64,000 nt of DNA from Anaerolineales bacterium UBA5797 (GCA_002418205.1 DIDP01000035.1:11587-75586), one strand, 5' to 3'. Counted from the first letter of the stretch, positions 25,681 to 34,132 are shown. The notes: generated from the sequence alone by a model not told the origin. Program-made: numbers and translations.

Positions 25681-27564
25681 ATGATCAGAAGCCGCAAACT
25701 CCAATATGCTGACAGGGTTGCCCTGCAACAGGCGGACCAGGCGATCCGCAAGGATGTTTTGCGCGCTTTGGTCGAGATCATCACCAACAGCAACGATAGT
25801 TATTCGCGTCTCGAAGACGCCGGGGTGGGGGTCAGCGGAGAGATCATCATCGACGTTTGGCGGAAGAGGAAGAATTCCGTGATCCGCGTCCGTGACTTTG
25901 CCGAGGGCATGGACGATGTGCACATGGACAGGGTGGTCGGCACGTATGGCGAAGCCACCAGCGGCTTGAAGGAGGATAAACACGTGCGCGGCATGTGGGG
26001 ACGCGGACTCAAGGATGCCATCTTCGGGCTGGGATACGGGTACGTCAATTCGATCAGGGACGGCATGCTCTATCGCAGTTCGCTCCTGCTCAAGGATGGC
26101 GTGCCGACCTTCAACCTCGATGACCCGGTCCCTGCCACCGAGGAGGATCGGGCAAAGCACGGCATCCCGGAAGGCAACGGCACCGAGATCGAGATCATCG
26201 TCTCCCGCCCGGATGTCAAGATGCCGCAGTTCGACAACCTGCGCAACTACCTGCAGAGGCATTTCGAACTGCGCACCATCATGGGCAGTCCCTCGCGGCT
26301 GATCATCCTGCGGAACTTTGCAGGCACAGACAGGATCAAGGATGAACATGTGCTTTCCTACAAGCCGCCCAGGGGTGAAAAGGTGCTCGATGAACGATTT
26401 GAGATCGAGGGCTTTCCGGCATCCGCCCACCTGCAATTGCTCCGGTCGAAGATCCAGCTTTCCACGCGCGGTGAGGAGGGCGATTATGCGGATGCGGGTC
26501 TGCTGGTCATCAGCGGAGGCACGGTCGTATCGCTGACCATGCTCAAGTTCGAGAACGATCCGTATGCATCGTTCTTCTACGGCTCGATCCGCTGCGATTA
26601 TCTGCACGACCTGTTGAAGAACGATGAGCCCATTCTGACCGCCACGCGCGACGGCATCAACTGGACGTTACCCTTTACCAGGGCATTGAAGCAGGCGGTC
26701 GAGGAGCGCATCGAACCGCTTGTGCAGATCGAGCGCGAACACGCCCTGCAGGACGAGCAAATGAAGCTCGACAAACGTCTGCGCAAAAAACTGGACAAAA
26801 CGATCCGTGAACTGAACGTGATCGCCTCCTCCGAACTGACCGACAAGCGGACGGGTCCCTCGGACGGGAAGGGCATCGAACCGCCTCCCTCCGGGCTTGG
26901 GTTTGTTCCCGAACGAGTCTATGTCCAAACGGGACAGACGGTCACACTGACCCTGCGTGCGTATCTCTCTGAAAAGATCCAGGACGGCGCGACGGTCTTC
27001 GTCGTATCGGACAATCCCGAAGTGGATGTGCTGACGCCCAAGGTTCAGGTCAGGGCGCTGAAGGATCATCCCGAAGTTGGCGTTGCAAAGATACAGGTGG
27101 AGGGGAAACAGGTCGGCAACGAGGGCGCGGTGACAGCCTATTTGAGCGACCAAAAAGCCCAGGCGATGGTGCAGGTCCGGTCGCGGAAGGAAGCGATCGA
27201 CGATACCCAGCCCAGAAAACATCACGGATTGTTCACCGACATCCGCTTCGACGACCGCATGGACCCGCGTCAACGCGTGTATCTGGACCGCGTCAATTCG
27301 ACGATCGTGATCGCGACAGCCGCACCGTCGGTGAAACGTTATCTCGATGGTCAACATCGCCTTGATACATCGGTGCAGGGACAGGTCCTGCTTGCGGAAT
27401 TGATCACCGAAGCCGTGTGCCGCGAGATCGCGCGGCAGGGCGTGGAGAGCGGCAGGTTCCTCGCGCCCGAAGGCTCCGAAGCGGACGCTATCCAGAGTCA
27501 CTTCATCCGCCTGCAGAACCGCTATGCACATTTGATCCACGATGTGATCGTGACGAAAGAGTAG
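25681..27564 (+). CDS. GHKL (Hsp90/MutL-like) ATPase with Ig-like and C-terminal domains
   Basis: 627 residues. The Bergerat ATP fold is shown by E32, N36, D39 (VEIITNSNDS), the D-x-x-x-G-M motif D72-G76-M77 (RDFAEGMDD) and the glycine-rich lid RGMWGRGLKDA (G104-K111). A transducer-like region and a coiled coil (about 340-375) follow, then an Ig-like beta domain (about 401-508) and a helical C-terminal domain (510-627). This is not a histidine kinase: it has no phosphoacceptor helix. It is also not a standard MutL, GyrB or HtpG. The partner is the winged-helix-like gene upstream. A role in DNA or stress response, or in defence, is possible but unproven. Confidence 0.8.
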   Translation: MIRSRKLQYADRVALQQADQAIRKDVLRALVEIITNSNDSYSRLEDAGVGVSGEIIIDVWRKRKNSVIRVRDFAEGMDDVHMDRVVGTYGEATSGLKEDKHVRGMWGRGLKDAIFGLGYGYVNSIRDGMLYRSSLLLKDGVPTFNLDDPVPATEEDRAKHGIPEGNGTEIEIIVSRPDVKMPQFDNLRNYLQRHFELRTIMGSPSRLIILRNFAGTDRIKDEHVLSYKPPRGEKVLDERFEIEGFPASAHLQLLRSKIQLSTRGEEGDYADAGLLVISGGTVVSLTMLKFENDPYASFFYGSIRCDYLHDLLKNDEPILTATRDGINWTLPFTRALKQAVEERIEPLVQIEREHALQDEQMKLDKRLRKKLDKTIRELNVIASSELTDKRTGPSDGKGIEPPPSGLGFVPERVYVQTGQTVTLTLRAYLSEKIQDGATVFVVSDNPEVDVLTPKVQVRALKDHPEVGVAKIQVEGKQVGNEGAVTAYLSDQKAQAMVQVRSRKEAIDDTQPRKHHGLFTDIRFDDRMDPRQRVYLDRVNSTIVIATAAPSVKRYLDGQHRLDTSVQGQVLLAELITEAVCREIARQGVESGRFLAPEGSEADAIQSHFIRLQNRYAHLIHDVIVTKE

Positions 27565-27586
27565 GGACGGGCAGCTGCCCGTCCCT
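27563..27586. terminator. Perfect 24-bp palindrome at the GHKL ATPase stop codon
   Basis: AGGGACGGGCAG followed by CTGCCCGTCCCT, perfectly symmetric with no loop, overlapping the TAG stop (27562-27564) and lying between convergent genes. Same style as the palindromes at 2140, 47076 and 59821. Confidence 0.6.
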
Positions 27587-27589
27587 GCG

Positions 27590-28027
27590 TTATTTCACCG
27601 TCAACCAAACCCCGAACAAAACAACAGCCAAACCAACTGCACGCGACAGGTCCATGGGACGGACCATTGATCCCAGCAAGCCGTAGTGATCGATCATGGC
27701 GCTTGCCATTATCTGACCCGCCACCACTGTGGTGATCGCTGCGGCAACACCCACACGCGGAATTGTAAAACTAATCGCCGCGATCACGATCAGGCCAAAG
27801 ACGCCCGCACCCAGCGTATACCACGGAACACTCCGCCATTGACTCAGCCTCCCGCCGCCATAAACCAGCAACGGGATCAATGCAATGATCGCCCCGCCAA
27901 TATGAACAATGAATACGCTTTCGAAGATTCCCAGCCGTTGGGTGAGCAGGCTTGCCATCGGGCTTTGCAGTCCCACCGCCACACCGCCTGCCAGACCGAT
28001 GAGAATGATGAGGATGACCGTTTCCAT
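27590..28027 (-). CDS. YdcZ/DUF606-family small membrane transporter
   Basis: 145 residues, about five transmembrane helices. The N-terminus METVILIILIGLAGGVAVGLQSPM and the segments VHIGGAIIALIPLL, YTLGAGVFGLIVIAAISFTIPRVGVAAAITTVVAGQI and DHYGLLG are characteristic of the YdcZ (DUF606) branch of the DMT superfamily; function unknown. The start at 28027 has AAAAGGACG upstream; the longer frame (to 28297) is not supported. A fragment of a second ydcZ start is present at 31305-31349. Confidence 0.88.
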   Translation of the reverse strand: METVILIILIGLAGGVAVGLQSPMASLLTQRLGIFESVFIVHIGGAIIALIPLLVYGGGRLSQWRSVPWYTLGAGVFGLIVIAAISFTIPRVGVAAAITTVVAGQIMASAMIDHYGLLGSMVRPMDLSRAVGLAVVLFGVWLTVK

Positions 28028-28205
28028 GTTGCGTCCTTTTCTTTTTGGGGCTGATGATAACTGATTTTCCCCAGGCAGTACTGGTTTCCAATAAGGATTC
28101 ATCCGGTGAATGTTTCCCTCCTCGCAGTCATCAACAATCATCCCAATGTATCTCTCACCGAGAGAACGTTGTTTGGAATGAACATTACTTACGATGAGAT
28201 GGAAA

Positions 28206-28244
28206 AGCAAAACCTGGAGAGTAAAATCTGCTCCAGGTTTTGCT
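28206..28244 (-). terminator. Terminator of the SRPBCC gene
   Basis: AGCAAAACCTGGAG (28206-28219) pairs perfectly with CTCCAGGTTTTGCT (28231-28244) with an 11-nt loop, just after the SRPBCC stop. The remaining gap to the ydcZ start (28028-28205) shows no further clear signal. Confidence 0.8.
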
Positions 28245-28265
28245 TTCAACTTCCCCGTGCAACAG

Positions 28266-28694
28266 TTACTTTTCAAGCACATTCTTGAGTGACGCAAGAT
28301 CGGTATCCACGTTTTTCTTCAAGTTCGCACCTACGATCGGCTCGGCGAGGGTGAAAAAGCCTTCGGGTTTCATTTCCATATTCATGGTGAATTGTGTTCC
28401 GCCGTTGCCGGCCTCCAGAACATAGGAGTATTGAATGTGGAATGGCCCGCCAATGCTTTTTGTAGTGATCCTTTTGCCTGGATCATATTCCGTGACCTCA
28501 AGCTTGCCAACCACTTTGCGACCCAGGAACGAATAGACCTCATCGATCTGCGTTCCCACGCTCATCGGTCCCGGAGGCTGATGGACTTCCACCAAACCGG
28601 ATTGCCATTGCAGGTCATTTTCTTTGTTACTGACAAAGGCAAACACCTCGTTTACCGGACGATTGATCCAGACTTTCGATTGATGTGTGATCAT
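28266..28694 (-). CDS. SRPBCC (START/polyketide-cyclase-like) protein
   Basis: 142 residues from the ATG at 28694, which has AAAAGGAG upstream. The sequence has the START-like helix-grip pattern of small ligand-binding proteins: KVWINRPVNEVFAFVSNKENDLQWQ, GTQIDEVYSFLGRKVVGKLEVTEYDPGKRIT, YSYVLEAGNGGTQFTMNMEM and a long C-terminal helix. Members bind or modify lipids and polyketides; the ligand is unknown. A -10-like CATAAT lies upstream at about 28733. Confidence 0.85.
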   Translation of the reverse strand: MITHQSKVWINRPVNEVFAFVSNKENDLQWQSGLVEVHQPPGPMSVGTQIDEVYSFLGRKVVGKLEVTEYDPGKRITTKSIGGPFHIQYSYVLEAGNGGTQFTMNMEMKPEGFFTLAEPIVGANLKKNVDTDLASLKNVLEK

Positions 28695-28804
28695 GTTGAA
28701 CTCCTTTTGCAAACTTGTTTATTGTTGATGCCATTATGGCACGCGGAGGTAGTCCCGTCATCCGTGCACGCACGGATATGCACACTGATCTCTTAAACAA
28801 TAAC

Positions 28805-28822
28805 GGCCGCTCGAAAGCGACC
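28805..28822 (-). terminator. Small hairpin after the second LuxR-type ATPase
   Basis: GGCCGCT (28805-28811) and AGCGACC (28816-28822) form a stem with a 4-nt loop and one mismatch; on the minus strand GTTATTGTTT follows. Located 25 nt after the stop of the gene at 28847. Confidence 0.5.
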
Positions 28823-28846
28823 GCTTCAGACTTGGACCTGTTCCCT

Positions 28847-31261
28847 TTATTCCGAAACCAATCCATTCTCCACCGCCCAACGCACGATCTGTGGACGATT
28901 CTTGAACCCAAGTTTGGTCAGGATGTGTGCCACATGCGATTCAACTGTCCGCTTGCTTAAGACCAATTCGCCAGCGATCTCAATATTTGACTTTCCGCTC
29001 CCAATCAACGCTACGACCTCAAGTTCGCGCTGGGTCAACCCGCCAGGACTTTTTCTCGTTTCACTCCCTTTAGGGGACGACTGATCCAAAAAATAAAAAG
29101 CAAACTCCTGCGCCTGCTCCAAGGACAAATTACGACCTTCAGCCTGCGCTTCTTCAAATTTAGTTGATGAAAGTTTTACACGTGCCTGTTTAAAATAGTG
29201 GTTATATTCCATGCGTTCCGCAGGCCACTGCAGAATGGCATCCCGACCATGAATGGCAACTGCGGTAAGCAGGCAAACTGCCTCCGCCGCCAATCCACGA
29301 TCCAACAATATGGCAGAAAATCCAGTCAAACACTCGGCAATGCCCTGTGCATTTTTCAAAGCTTGTTGCCGTGACAGACTTTCCCGAAACAATTTTCCTG
29401 CCTTATCCTTTTCACCCAAATGCCAGTAAGTATGTGCCAGATTATGCATCACACCTGCCACGTCACGTCTGGCTTTGGCCTGGCTGAAATTTGACAGACT
29501 CATTTCATACCATTTCAACGCGTCATGATACTTTCGTCTACAGCGATACAAGTCACCCAAATAATTACTTACGTGGGCAACCCGGATTGTATCCCTCGCT
29601 TCCTGTGCCAGCTTCAACCCCTCCTGCAAGGAGGCCTCTGCCAGTTCATACTTTTCCAAATCCATCGCGGTCAACGCCTGGATTTGAAGGGAAAACGCCA
29701 GATCGGTTTTGTGATCCAATTCCCGGTTCATTTCGACCGCATGTGTCAATTGTTTCAACGCTTCCAAGAAATCACCGTTACTGCGCGCGCTTACCCCAAG
29801 CGCGACCAATGCCATTGGGAGAAATTGTTCACCATCCTCCCCGGCAAACGCACATAATTCAACAGCCTCTTGCCCGCGTTTTTGCGCAGAGAACGAGTCA
29901 CCTACAAGATTGGCAAACATGGCAGCATAGGTTGCGCTTTTGGCACGAATCACTGTTGAGACATTGCCATTGCCCTCATTCAATAATTGCTCCAGCCATC
30001 TCTGCCCCTCGAACACATATCCATGCGAGTTCCAAAAGAAGATCAATGCGTTGGCAATGTGCATCCCTGTTTCGATATTTTTTGTTTCCAAGGCATGTTT
30101 CAATGCCGCGCGAAAATTATCATGTTCGGTTTCTGCCCAGTCCAGCCAGAGTTTCTGATCCCTGCCGCGCATTTTCGGAGCGATGGTCTCTGTTTGCTGC
30201 ATGAAATATTCGAGATGACGCTGGCTTAACCCTTTTGCCTCCCCGGCTTCGTTTAATTTCTCCCTTGCATATTCACGGACCGACTCGAGCATGTAATAAC
30301 GCGCCTGTGGATGTTTCAGCGTCTCCGAAATAACCAGCGATCTATTTACCAATGAAGCCAGCAAATTAAGGGTTTGTTCCTCCCGAATTTCTCCAAAGAC
30401 ACAAATCGCTTCAACAGAATCGATTGAACAATCCGATGGAAAGACCGCAAGTCTTCGCAACAGAATTTGCTCCTGTGGCGTGAGCAGATCATAACTCCAG
30501 TCAATGGCAATTCGCAGTGTACGATGATGCGCATCCATTGTATGCGAAGATGTCAACAATGAAAAACGATCGGCCAAACGTTCATTGATCTGCTCAACAC
30601 TCAAGACATTAACCCGTGCGCTCGCCAGTTCAATCGCCAGCGGAATGCCATCCAGACGACGGCATATCCGGGCAATGACATCCCCATTCTCCTGTGTCAA
30701 ATTAAATGCAGAAACTACCGCCCTGGCTCGTTCCACAAACAAACGAATGGCATCATATTTTTGAATTTCCACGTCGCCAGATTCAACGGGAGGCAGTGAC
30801 AACGGCGAAACAAGATATACCGTTTCGCCTTCCACCGATAACGGTTCCCGGCTTGTGGTTAGCAGGCGGACTCCCGGTACCTGCAGCAATTTTTCAGTCA
30901 GCGATCTACAAGTCTTCAGCAGGTGCTCACAGTTATCCAGGACGATCAGGATTTGTTTATCATGCAACACCTCGACCAGTCCATCTACCAGCATATTTTC
31001 AGTTTGTATCGATATATTCAGCGCTTTTGCCAAAAACTGCGGAACGAGGGTTTCATCCATCACAGATATCAATTCCACCCATAAAACTCCATCGGCATAG
31101 TTGTCTTTCGCTTCATATGCCAATCTCAATGCCAGACGCGTCTTGCCACATCCGCCCATTCCGGTCAATGTGATCAAACGCGATGACTTGAGCAACCCTA
31201 AAAGGTCGACTGTCTCTTTTTCGCGACCGATAAAACTTGTCAACATAACAGGCAGATTCAT
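28847..31261 (-). CDS. LuxR-family NB-ARC/STAND ATPase regulator
   Basis: 804 residues. The N-terminus is typical of NB-ARC-like bacterial regulators: LTSFIGREKE, Walker A GMGGCGKT (34-41), ILIVLDNCEHLL (Walker B), RLLTTSREPL and the GxP-like GIPLAIELASARV. A TPR-like helical region follows (about 350-700). The C-terminus (about 737-804) is a LuxR HTH: LTQRELEVVALIGSGKSNIEIAGELVLSKRTVESHV. AAAGGTGATC precedes the ATG. Base composition is visibly more AT-rich than in the neighbours. The adjacent SRPBCC and ydcZ genes could be targets. The region between the two ydcZ copies, which includes this gene, might have moved as a unit. Confidence 0.93.
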   Translation of the reverse strand: MNLPVMLTSFIGREKETVDLLGLLKSSRLITLTGMGGCGKTRLALRLAYEAKDNYADGVLWVELISVMDETLVPQFLAKALNISIQTENMLVDGLVEVLHDKQILIVLDNCEHLLKTCRSLTEKLLQVPGVRLLTTSREPLSVEGETVYLVSPLSLPPVESGDVEIQKYDAIRLFVERARAVVSAFNLTQENGDVIARICRRLDGIPLAIELASARVNVLSVEQINERLADRFSLLTSSHTMDAHHRTLRIAIDWSYDLLTPQEQILLRRLAVFPSDCSIDSVEAICVFGEIREEQTLNLLASLVNRSLVISETLKHPQARYYMLESVREYAREKLNEAGEAKGLSQRHLEYFMQQTETIAPKMRGRDQKLWLDWAETEHDNFRAALKHALETKNIETGMHIANALIFFWNSHGYVFEGQRWLEQLLNEGNGNVSTVIRAKSATYAAMFANLVGDSFSAQKRGQEAVELCAFAGEDGEQFLPMALVALGVSARSNGDFLEALKQLTHAVEMNRELDHKTDLAFSLQIQALTAMDLEKYELAEASLQEGLKLAQEARDTIRVAHVSNYLGDLYRCRRKYHDALKWYEMSLSNFSQAKARRDVAGVMHNLAHTYWHLGEKDKAGKLFRESLSRQQALKNAQGIAECLTGFSAILLDRGLAAEAVCLLTAVAIHGRDAILQWPAERMEYNHYFKQARVKLSSTKFEEAQAEGRNLSLEQAQEFAFYFLDQSSPKGSETRKSPGGLTQRELEVVALIGSGKSNIEIAGELVLSKRTVESHVAHILTKLGFKNRPQIVRWAVENGLVSE

Positions 31262-31304
31262 TGATCACCTTTAAATCCGACTCTTACAGTGTACTCCAAA
31301 TGCA

Positions 31305-31349
31305 TCCGCCTGCCAGACCAACCAGGATGATGAGGGGAATGGATTCCAT
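31305..31349 (-). pseudogene. 5' fragment of a second ydcZ-like gene
   Basis: On the minus strand, ATG at 31349 begins MESIPLIILVGLAGG, matching METVILIILIGLAGG, the first 15 residues of the complete ydcZ gene at 27590-28027. The flanking sequence also matches, including the GGACAG/GGACG ribosome-binding region and a TGATGA-rich stretch further upstream. Similarity stops after the Gly-Gly, and the frame ends six codons later at TAA (31284). What is left is therefore the start of a duplicated and truncated gene. Confidence 0.7.
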
Positions 31350-31401
31350 GTTCTGTCCTTTGTTTTTGTTCGATGACAAATGATTTCGTCATGGCAAATA
31401 A

Positions 31402-31433
31402 AAAAATCTGAAGACGTGAGCCTTCAGATTTTT
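31402..31433 (-). terminator. Terminator of the groES gene
   Basis: AAAAATCTGAAG (31402-31413) pairs perfectly with CTTCAGATTTTT (31422-31433) across an 8-nt loop, 23 nt after the groES stop, with an A/T-rich tail. Confidence 0.85.
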
Positions 31434-31456
31434 GAAATCAGGAATCCCCCAACAAC

Positions 31457-31735
31457 TTAATTCAAAAACCTTGCCAGTACGTCACCGGACTCCAACAACA
31501 GATAATCAGCTCCATCCATCTTGAATTCGGTGCCACTGTATTTGGCAAACAGAATCTTATCATTGACCTTCAGTTTGATCTCTTCATCATCACCGATTGC
31601 CACGACCAGACCGGTCTGCGGTTTTTCCTTCGCTGTCTCGGGCAGGAGCAGACCGGATGCGGTCTTGCCTTCCTGTTCAAGCGGCTGGACGAGCACACGC
31701 GTGCCCAAAGGTTGAAGATTGAGTTTTTTAGCCAT
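31457..31735 (-). CDS. groES: Co-chaperonin GroES-like (HSP10)
   Basis: 92 residues from the ATG at 31735, with GGAGGTAAGC just before. Family motifs: LQPLGTRVLVQPLEQEGKTASGLLLPETAKEKPQTGLVVAIGDD and ILFAKYSGTEFKMDGADYLLLESGDVLARF. GroES caps GroEL during folding. No groEL lies in the window. Its context is thiol-redox genes (glutaredoxin, TlpA, PDO), so it may be a stress paralogue rather than the main groES; that is inference. Confidence 0.93.
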   Translation of the reverse strand: MAKKLNLQPLGTRVLVQPLEQEGKTASGLLLPETAKEKPQTGLVVAIGDDEEIKLKVNDKILFAKYSGTEFKMDGADYLLLESGDVLARFLN

Positions 31736-31750
31736 GCTTACCTCCAAAAA

Positions 31751-32002
31751 TTAGATTCCAAGATATTTGTTGATCTTTACGCGGTCGAAGCCGACCACGA
31801 TTCTTCCGCCGATGTCAATGACCGGCACGCCCTGTTGACCGGAACGACGGATCATGTCACGCGCCGCAGCCGGGTCGCGGCTTACATCCACATCTCTGAA
31901 CCTGATGCCCTTTTCACGGAAATATTTCTTTGCCATATTGCAAAAGGAACAGGTCGGCGTGCTGAACACGATCACACGCGGTTGGGGTTTTGTTTCTGTC
32001 AT
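31751..32002 (-). CDS. Glutaredoxin-like protein (NrdH/YruB type)
   Basis: 83 residues. Thioredoxin fold with C18-x-x-C21 (TPTCSFC), the cis-Pro in GVPVIDIGGRIVVGFD and the family's FSTPTCxFC start. Glutaredoxin-like dithiol reductase that may reduce disulfides in the cytoplasm. The start has AGAGGT upstream. It directly precedes groES (15 nt) and follows a hairpin after the TlpA-like gene. Confidence 0.92.
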   Translation of the reverse strand: MTETKPQPRVIVFSTPTCSFCNMAKKYFREKGIRFRDVDVSRDPAAARDMIRRSGQQGVPVIDIGGRIVVGFDRVKINKYLGI

Positions 32003-32028
32003 TGCATACCTCTAATAAGAACTTCCAA

Positions 32029-32082
32029 CGTCCCGAAGGTTTGGAAACTGCCACACAAAATGAAGCAGGGAACCTTCGGGAC
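32029..32082 (-). terminator. Hairpin between the TlpA-like and glutaredoxin genes
   Basis: CGTCCCGAAGGTT (32029-32041) pairs perfectly with AACCTTCGGGACG (32070-32082) with a 28-nt loop, just after the TlpA-like stop. Could be a terminator or an intergenic repeat. Confidence 0.6.
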
Positions 32083-32095
32083 GATTATTTGATAT

Positions 32096-32680
32096 TCAGT
32101 TATTCTCCTCGATCAGCGGCGTGACATACTTCTCGAGCATCGCCTTGCTGATTTCACCCGTCCACGCATAACGGACGGTCCCGGTGCGGTCGATGACATA
32201 CGAGTTGGGAAGTGTCCCGTTGCCAAAGGCTCTCAGGGCTGCGCCGTTCGGGTCAAGCCAGACCGGGAACTTCATCCCATAACTCTGCACAAACTGCGAG
32301 ACGACATCCGCCGGCTCACCTGCCTCCACGGCAATGACCGAAAATCCGTCGGCGCTGTGTTCGTTATGATAGGCAACCAGCGTCGGCATCTCAGCCTTGC
32401 AGGGCGGACACCACGTCGCCCAGTTGTTGACCAATACAACACTGCCGAGGTGGTCTGCCAGCGACTCGGTCTCACCTTCGATGTTCTGCAGGGATAGTTC
32501 CGGCGCGGCATAGTTGACCTCCACAGGCACGACCGAATTAAGGGAGGCCGCATTGCCCTCCGTTTTGGGTGAGACCATTGCCAGCACGGCAAAGCCGATC
32601 AGGAACAGCCCAACCGCCACGGGTATGATGGGAAAGGTCTTCTTTTGTTTGCGGCGATATTTCTTCTTTGATTTTGTCAT
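32096..32680 (-). CDS. TlpA/ResA-like membrane-anchored thioredoxin
   Basis: 194 residues. Basic N-terminus, one transmembrane helix (about 16-37), then a thioredoxin/AhpC-type domain with WCPPC (C91, C94) and cis-Pro in the segment GTLPNSYVIDRTG. TlpA/ResA proteins reduce disulfides outside the membrane, for example in cytochrome c maturation. The other genes of the cluster (glutaredoxin, PDO, OsmC) support a redox function. Confidence 0.93.
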   Translation of the reverse strand: MTKSKKKYRRKQKKTFPIIPVAVGLFLIGFAVLAMVSPKTEGNAASLNSVVPVEVNYAAPELSLQNIEGETESLADHLGSVVLVNNWATWCPPCKAEMPTLVAYHNEHSADGFSVIAVEAGEPADVVSQFVQSYGMKFPVWLDPNGAALRAFGNGTLPNSYVIDRTGTVRYAWTGEISKAMLEKYVTPLIEENN

Positions 32681-32772
32681 GATGACGCCTTGATCACCTT
32701 GGACATGGAAAACACGGACGCCCCGGTATCCCGCCCATTCGAGAAACCTCCGTATTCTCCGTGTCCCAAAAC

Positions 32773-33441
32773 TTAATTCTGTAACGCGCGCATGATCTCT
32801 GCGAGCAGGTTCTGCTCGGGGACCGCGCCGACGACCATCCCCGCGCCGGAGTTAATCACGGTCTGCGGCACACCCCGGACGTTGAACTGGTTCGCCAGAT
32901 CGGGGAACTCGGTTGCCTCCACGCCCTCCGCACGGATCATCCGCGGGTTTTCCATCGCCATCTGATGGGCAAGCAGTACCGCCCGCGGACAATACGGGCA
33001 GGTCGGCGTGACGAACACCTGCAAATGTAAAGGTTGATCGAGATTCTTCAGGAACTCACGGGTCTTTTCATCTAGTCCTGATTCACGCTTCGAGACGATC
33101 AGGATGTCATTGATGAGCGTGCTGAATTCGTGACCGGACGGAATGCCGGAGAACTGGATGCCGAGATTGGTCACTTCCGCATTATCTTTTGCGGCGATGA
33201 CAATGCCCGGCGCGTTGGTCACGTTGAACTGCCCCGCCACATCCGCATGCTCCTGCACATCGTACACGCTCAATTCGAGCTTGTCGTGGAGGGCGGTCAC
33301 TTCTTCGAGCAGTTGCCGGGTCTCGTTGCAATAATCGCAGTTATCCTTCGAACCGAAGAACAGCACCTGCACCGGCTCCTTGATCTCTGCAAATGCTTCT
33401 TGAATCTGTTTGACGATCTGGTCGTTGAGAACTTTTTCCAT
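32773..33441 (-). CDS. Protein disulfide oxidoreductase with two thioredoxin folds (PDO)
   Basis: 222 residues with two tandem thioredoxin/glutaredoxin folds: the first with CDYC (C35, C38), the second with CPYC (C148, C151) in VFVTPTCPYCPRA, and the cis-Pro in GVPQTVIN. This is the PDO architecture described in thermophiles and in archaea, where it acts as a cytoplasmic disulfide oxidase/isomerase. The first CDYC motif is less usual than CPYC. Ribosome binding site weak. Confidence 0.92.
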   Translation of the reverse strand: MEKVLNDQIVKQIQEAFAEIKEPVQVLFFGSKDNCDYCNETRQLLEEVTALHDKLELSVYDVQEHADVAGQFNVTNAPGIVIAAKDNAEVTNLGIQFSGIPSGHEFSTLINDILIVSKRESGLDEKTREFLKNLDQPLHLQVFVTPTCPYCPRAVLLAHQMAMENPRMIRAEGVEATEFPDLANQFNVRGVPQTVINSGAGMVVGAVPEQNLLAEIMRALQN

Positions 33442-33477
33442 TTTTTATTCCAATCTATTATGAAACCAATAAGTAGA

Positions 33478-33530
33478 TGTCACCCTGAGACACTCAAAGA
33501 GATTCTTCGCTTCGCTCAGAATGACATCTC
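33478..33530. repeat. TGTCA...GAATGACA dispersed palindromic repeat (family 2)
   Basis: ATGTCACCCTGAG...CTCAGAATGACAT pairs at the ends. Similar sequences lie at 35104, 50942 and 60418, always intergenic. The arms read TGTCA-(TT)CTGAG, and the inner part CTTCGCTTCGCTC is shared. Confidence 0.6.
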
Positions 33531-33539
33531 AAAAGGGAT

Positions 33540-33932
33540 TTACACCAATTCGACCTTGGATGTTTTGATATCGAAAGTGGGCGGATTCTCGAGATGTTTC
33601 TTCACCGCGCACAGGTCTGCGGCACGGATCAGTGAATCGCGATATTTATCGGGGAAGCTGGCAGGGACCTGGATATCCAGATCGATCTTTTCCACCATGC
33701 CGCTGAACGGGTTGCTGTTGACATGCTGCACGATGCGGATGCCTTCGGTCGGGATATTGCGCTGGCGGCAAAAGCCGAGCACATAGATCCCTGCGCAGGT
33801 CCCGATCGAGGAAAGGAAGACTGCAAAAGGCGTCGGCGCGCTGGCGGCGGGCGGCTGGTCGGTGGGGACGGTGAAGCCGTGGAAGTGGGCGTCCACGCGG
33901 GAGCCGCCGGGGAAGTCAATGATCATTTCCAT
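33540..33932 (-). CDS. OsmC-family peroxidase-like protein
   Basis: 130 residues. Two cysteines in family positions: SSIGTCAGIYVLGFCRQRNI (first Cys) and AADLCAVKKHLENPP (second). OsmC/Ohr proteins reduce organic hydroperoxides through the Cys pair. The C-terminal CAVKKHL helix is as in YhfA/OsmC-like members. A second, different OsmC gene lies at 37089. Its upstream gap up to 34216 holds two family-1 palindromes. Confidence 0.9.
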   Translation of the reverse strand: MEMIIDFPGGSRVDAHFHGFTVPTDQPPAASAPTPFAVFLSSIGTCAGIYVLGFCRQRNIPTEGIRIVQHVNSNPFSGMVEKIDLDIQVPASFPDKYRDSLIRAADLCAVKKHLENPPTFDIKTSKVELV

Positions 33933-34066
33933 ATTGTTTAATTCGATACTCCTTGTCGGAAAATATTGTTTTTGATGCTACCCTTTGGATGCACACGGAC
34001 AGAAAAAGTTGCAGATTTCACAAAACGGGATGTATACTTTGCAAACTTGAAATTTATTGCTAACTC

Positions 34067-34103
34067 GGTGGTCGAGTTGGGCGAAGCCCGTATCGAGACC
34101 ACC
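34067..34103. repeat. Family-1 palindromic repeat
   Basis: GGTGGTCGAGTTGGG...TATCGAGACCACC, arms perfectly complementary apart from the loop; part of the dispersed GTGGT(C/T)GAG family. Confidence 0.65.
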
Positions 34104-34132
34104 AGATAAGCAGAGCAATTCTGGTTAGCGTC

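Noticed and set aside
25339..26607. 422-residue minus-strand frame opposite the GHKL ATPase
   Set aside because: Antisense to a gene with clear GHKL motifs; Arg/His/Asp-rich composition typical of a high-GC shadow frame.
29491..30204. 237-residue plus-strand frame opposite the second LuxR-type ATPase
   Set aside because: It is Pro/His/Arg-rich without motifs and antisense to a well-supported gene.
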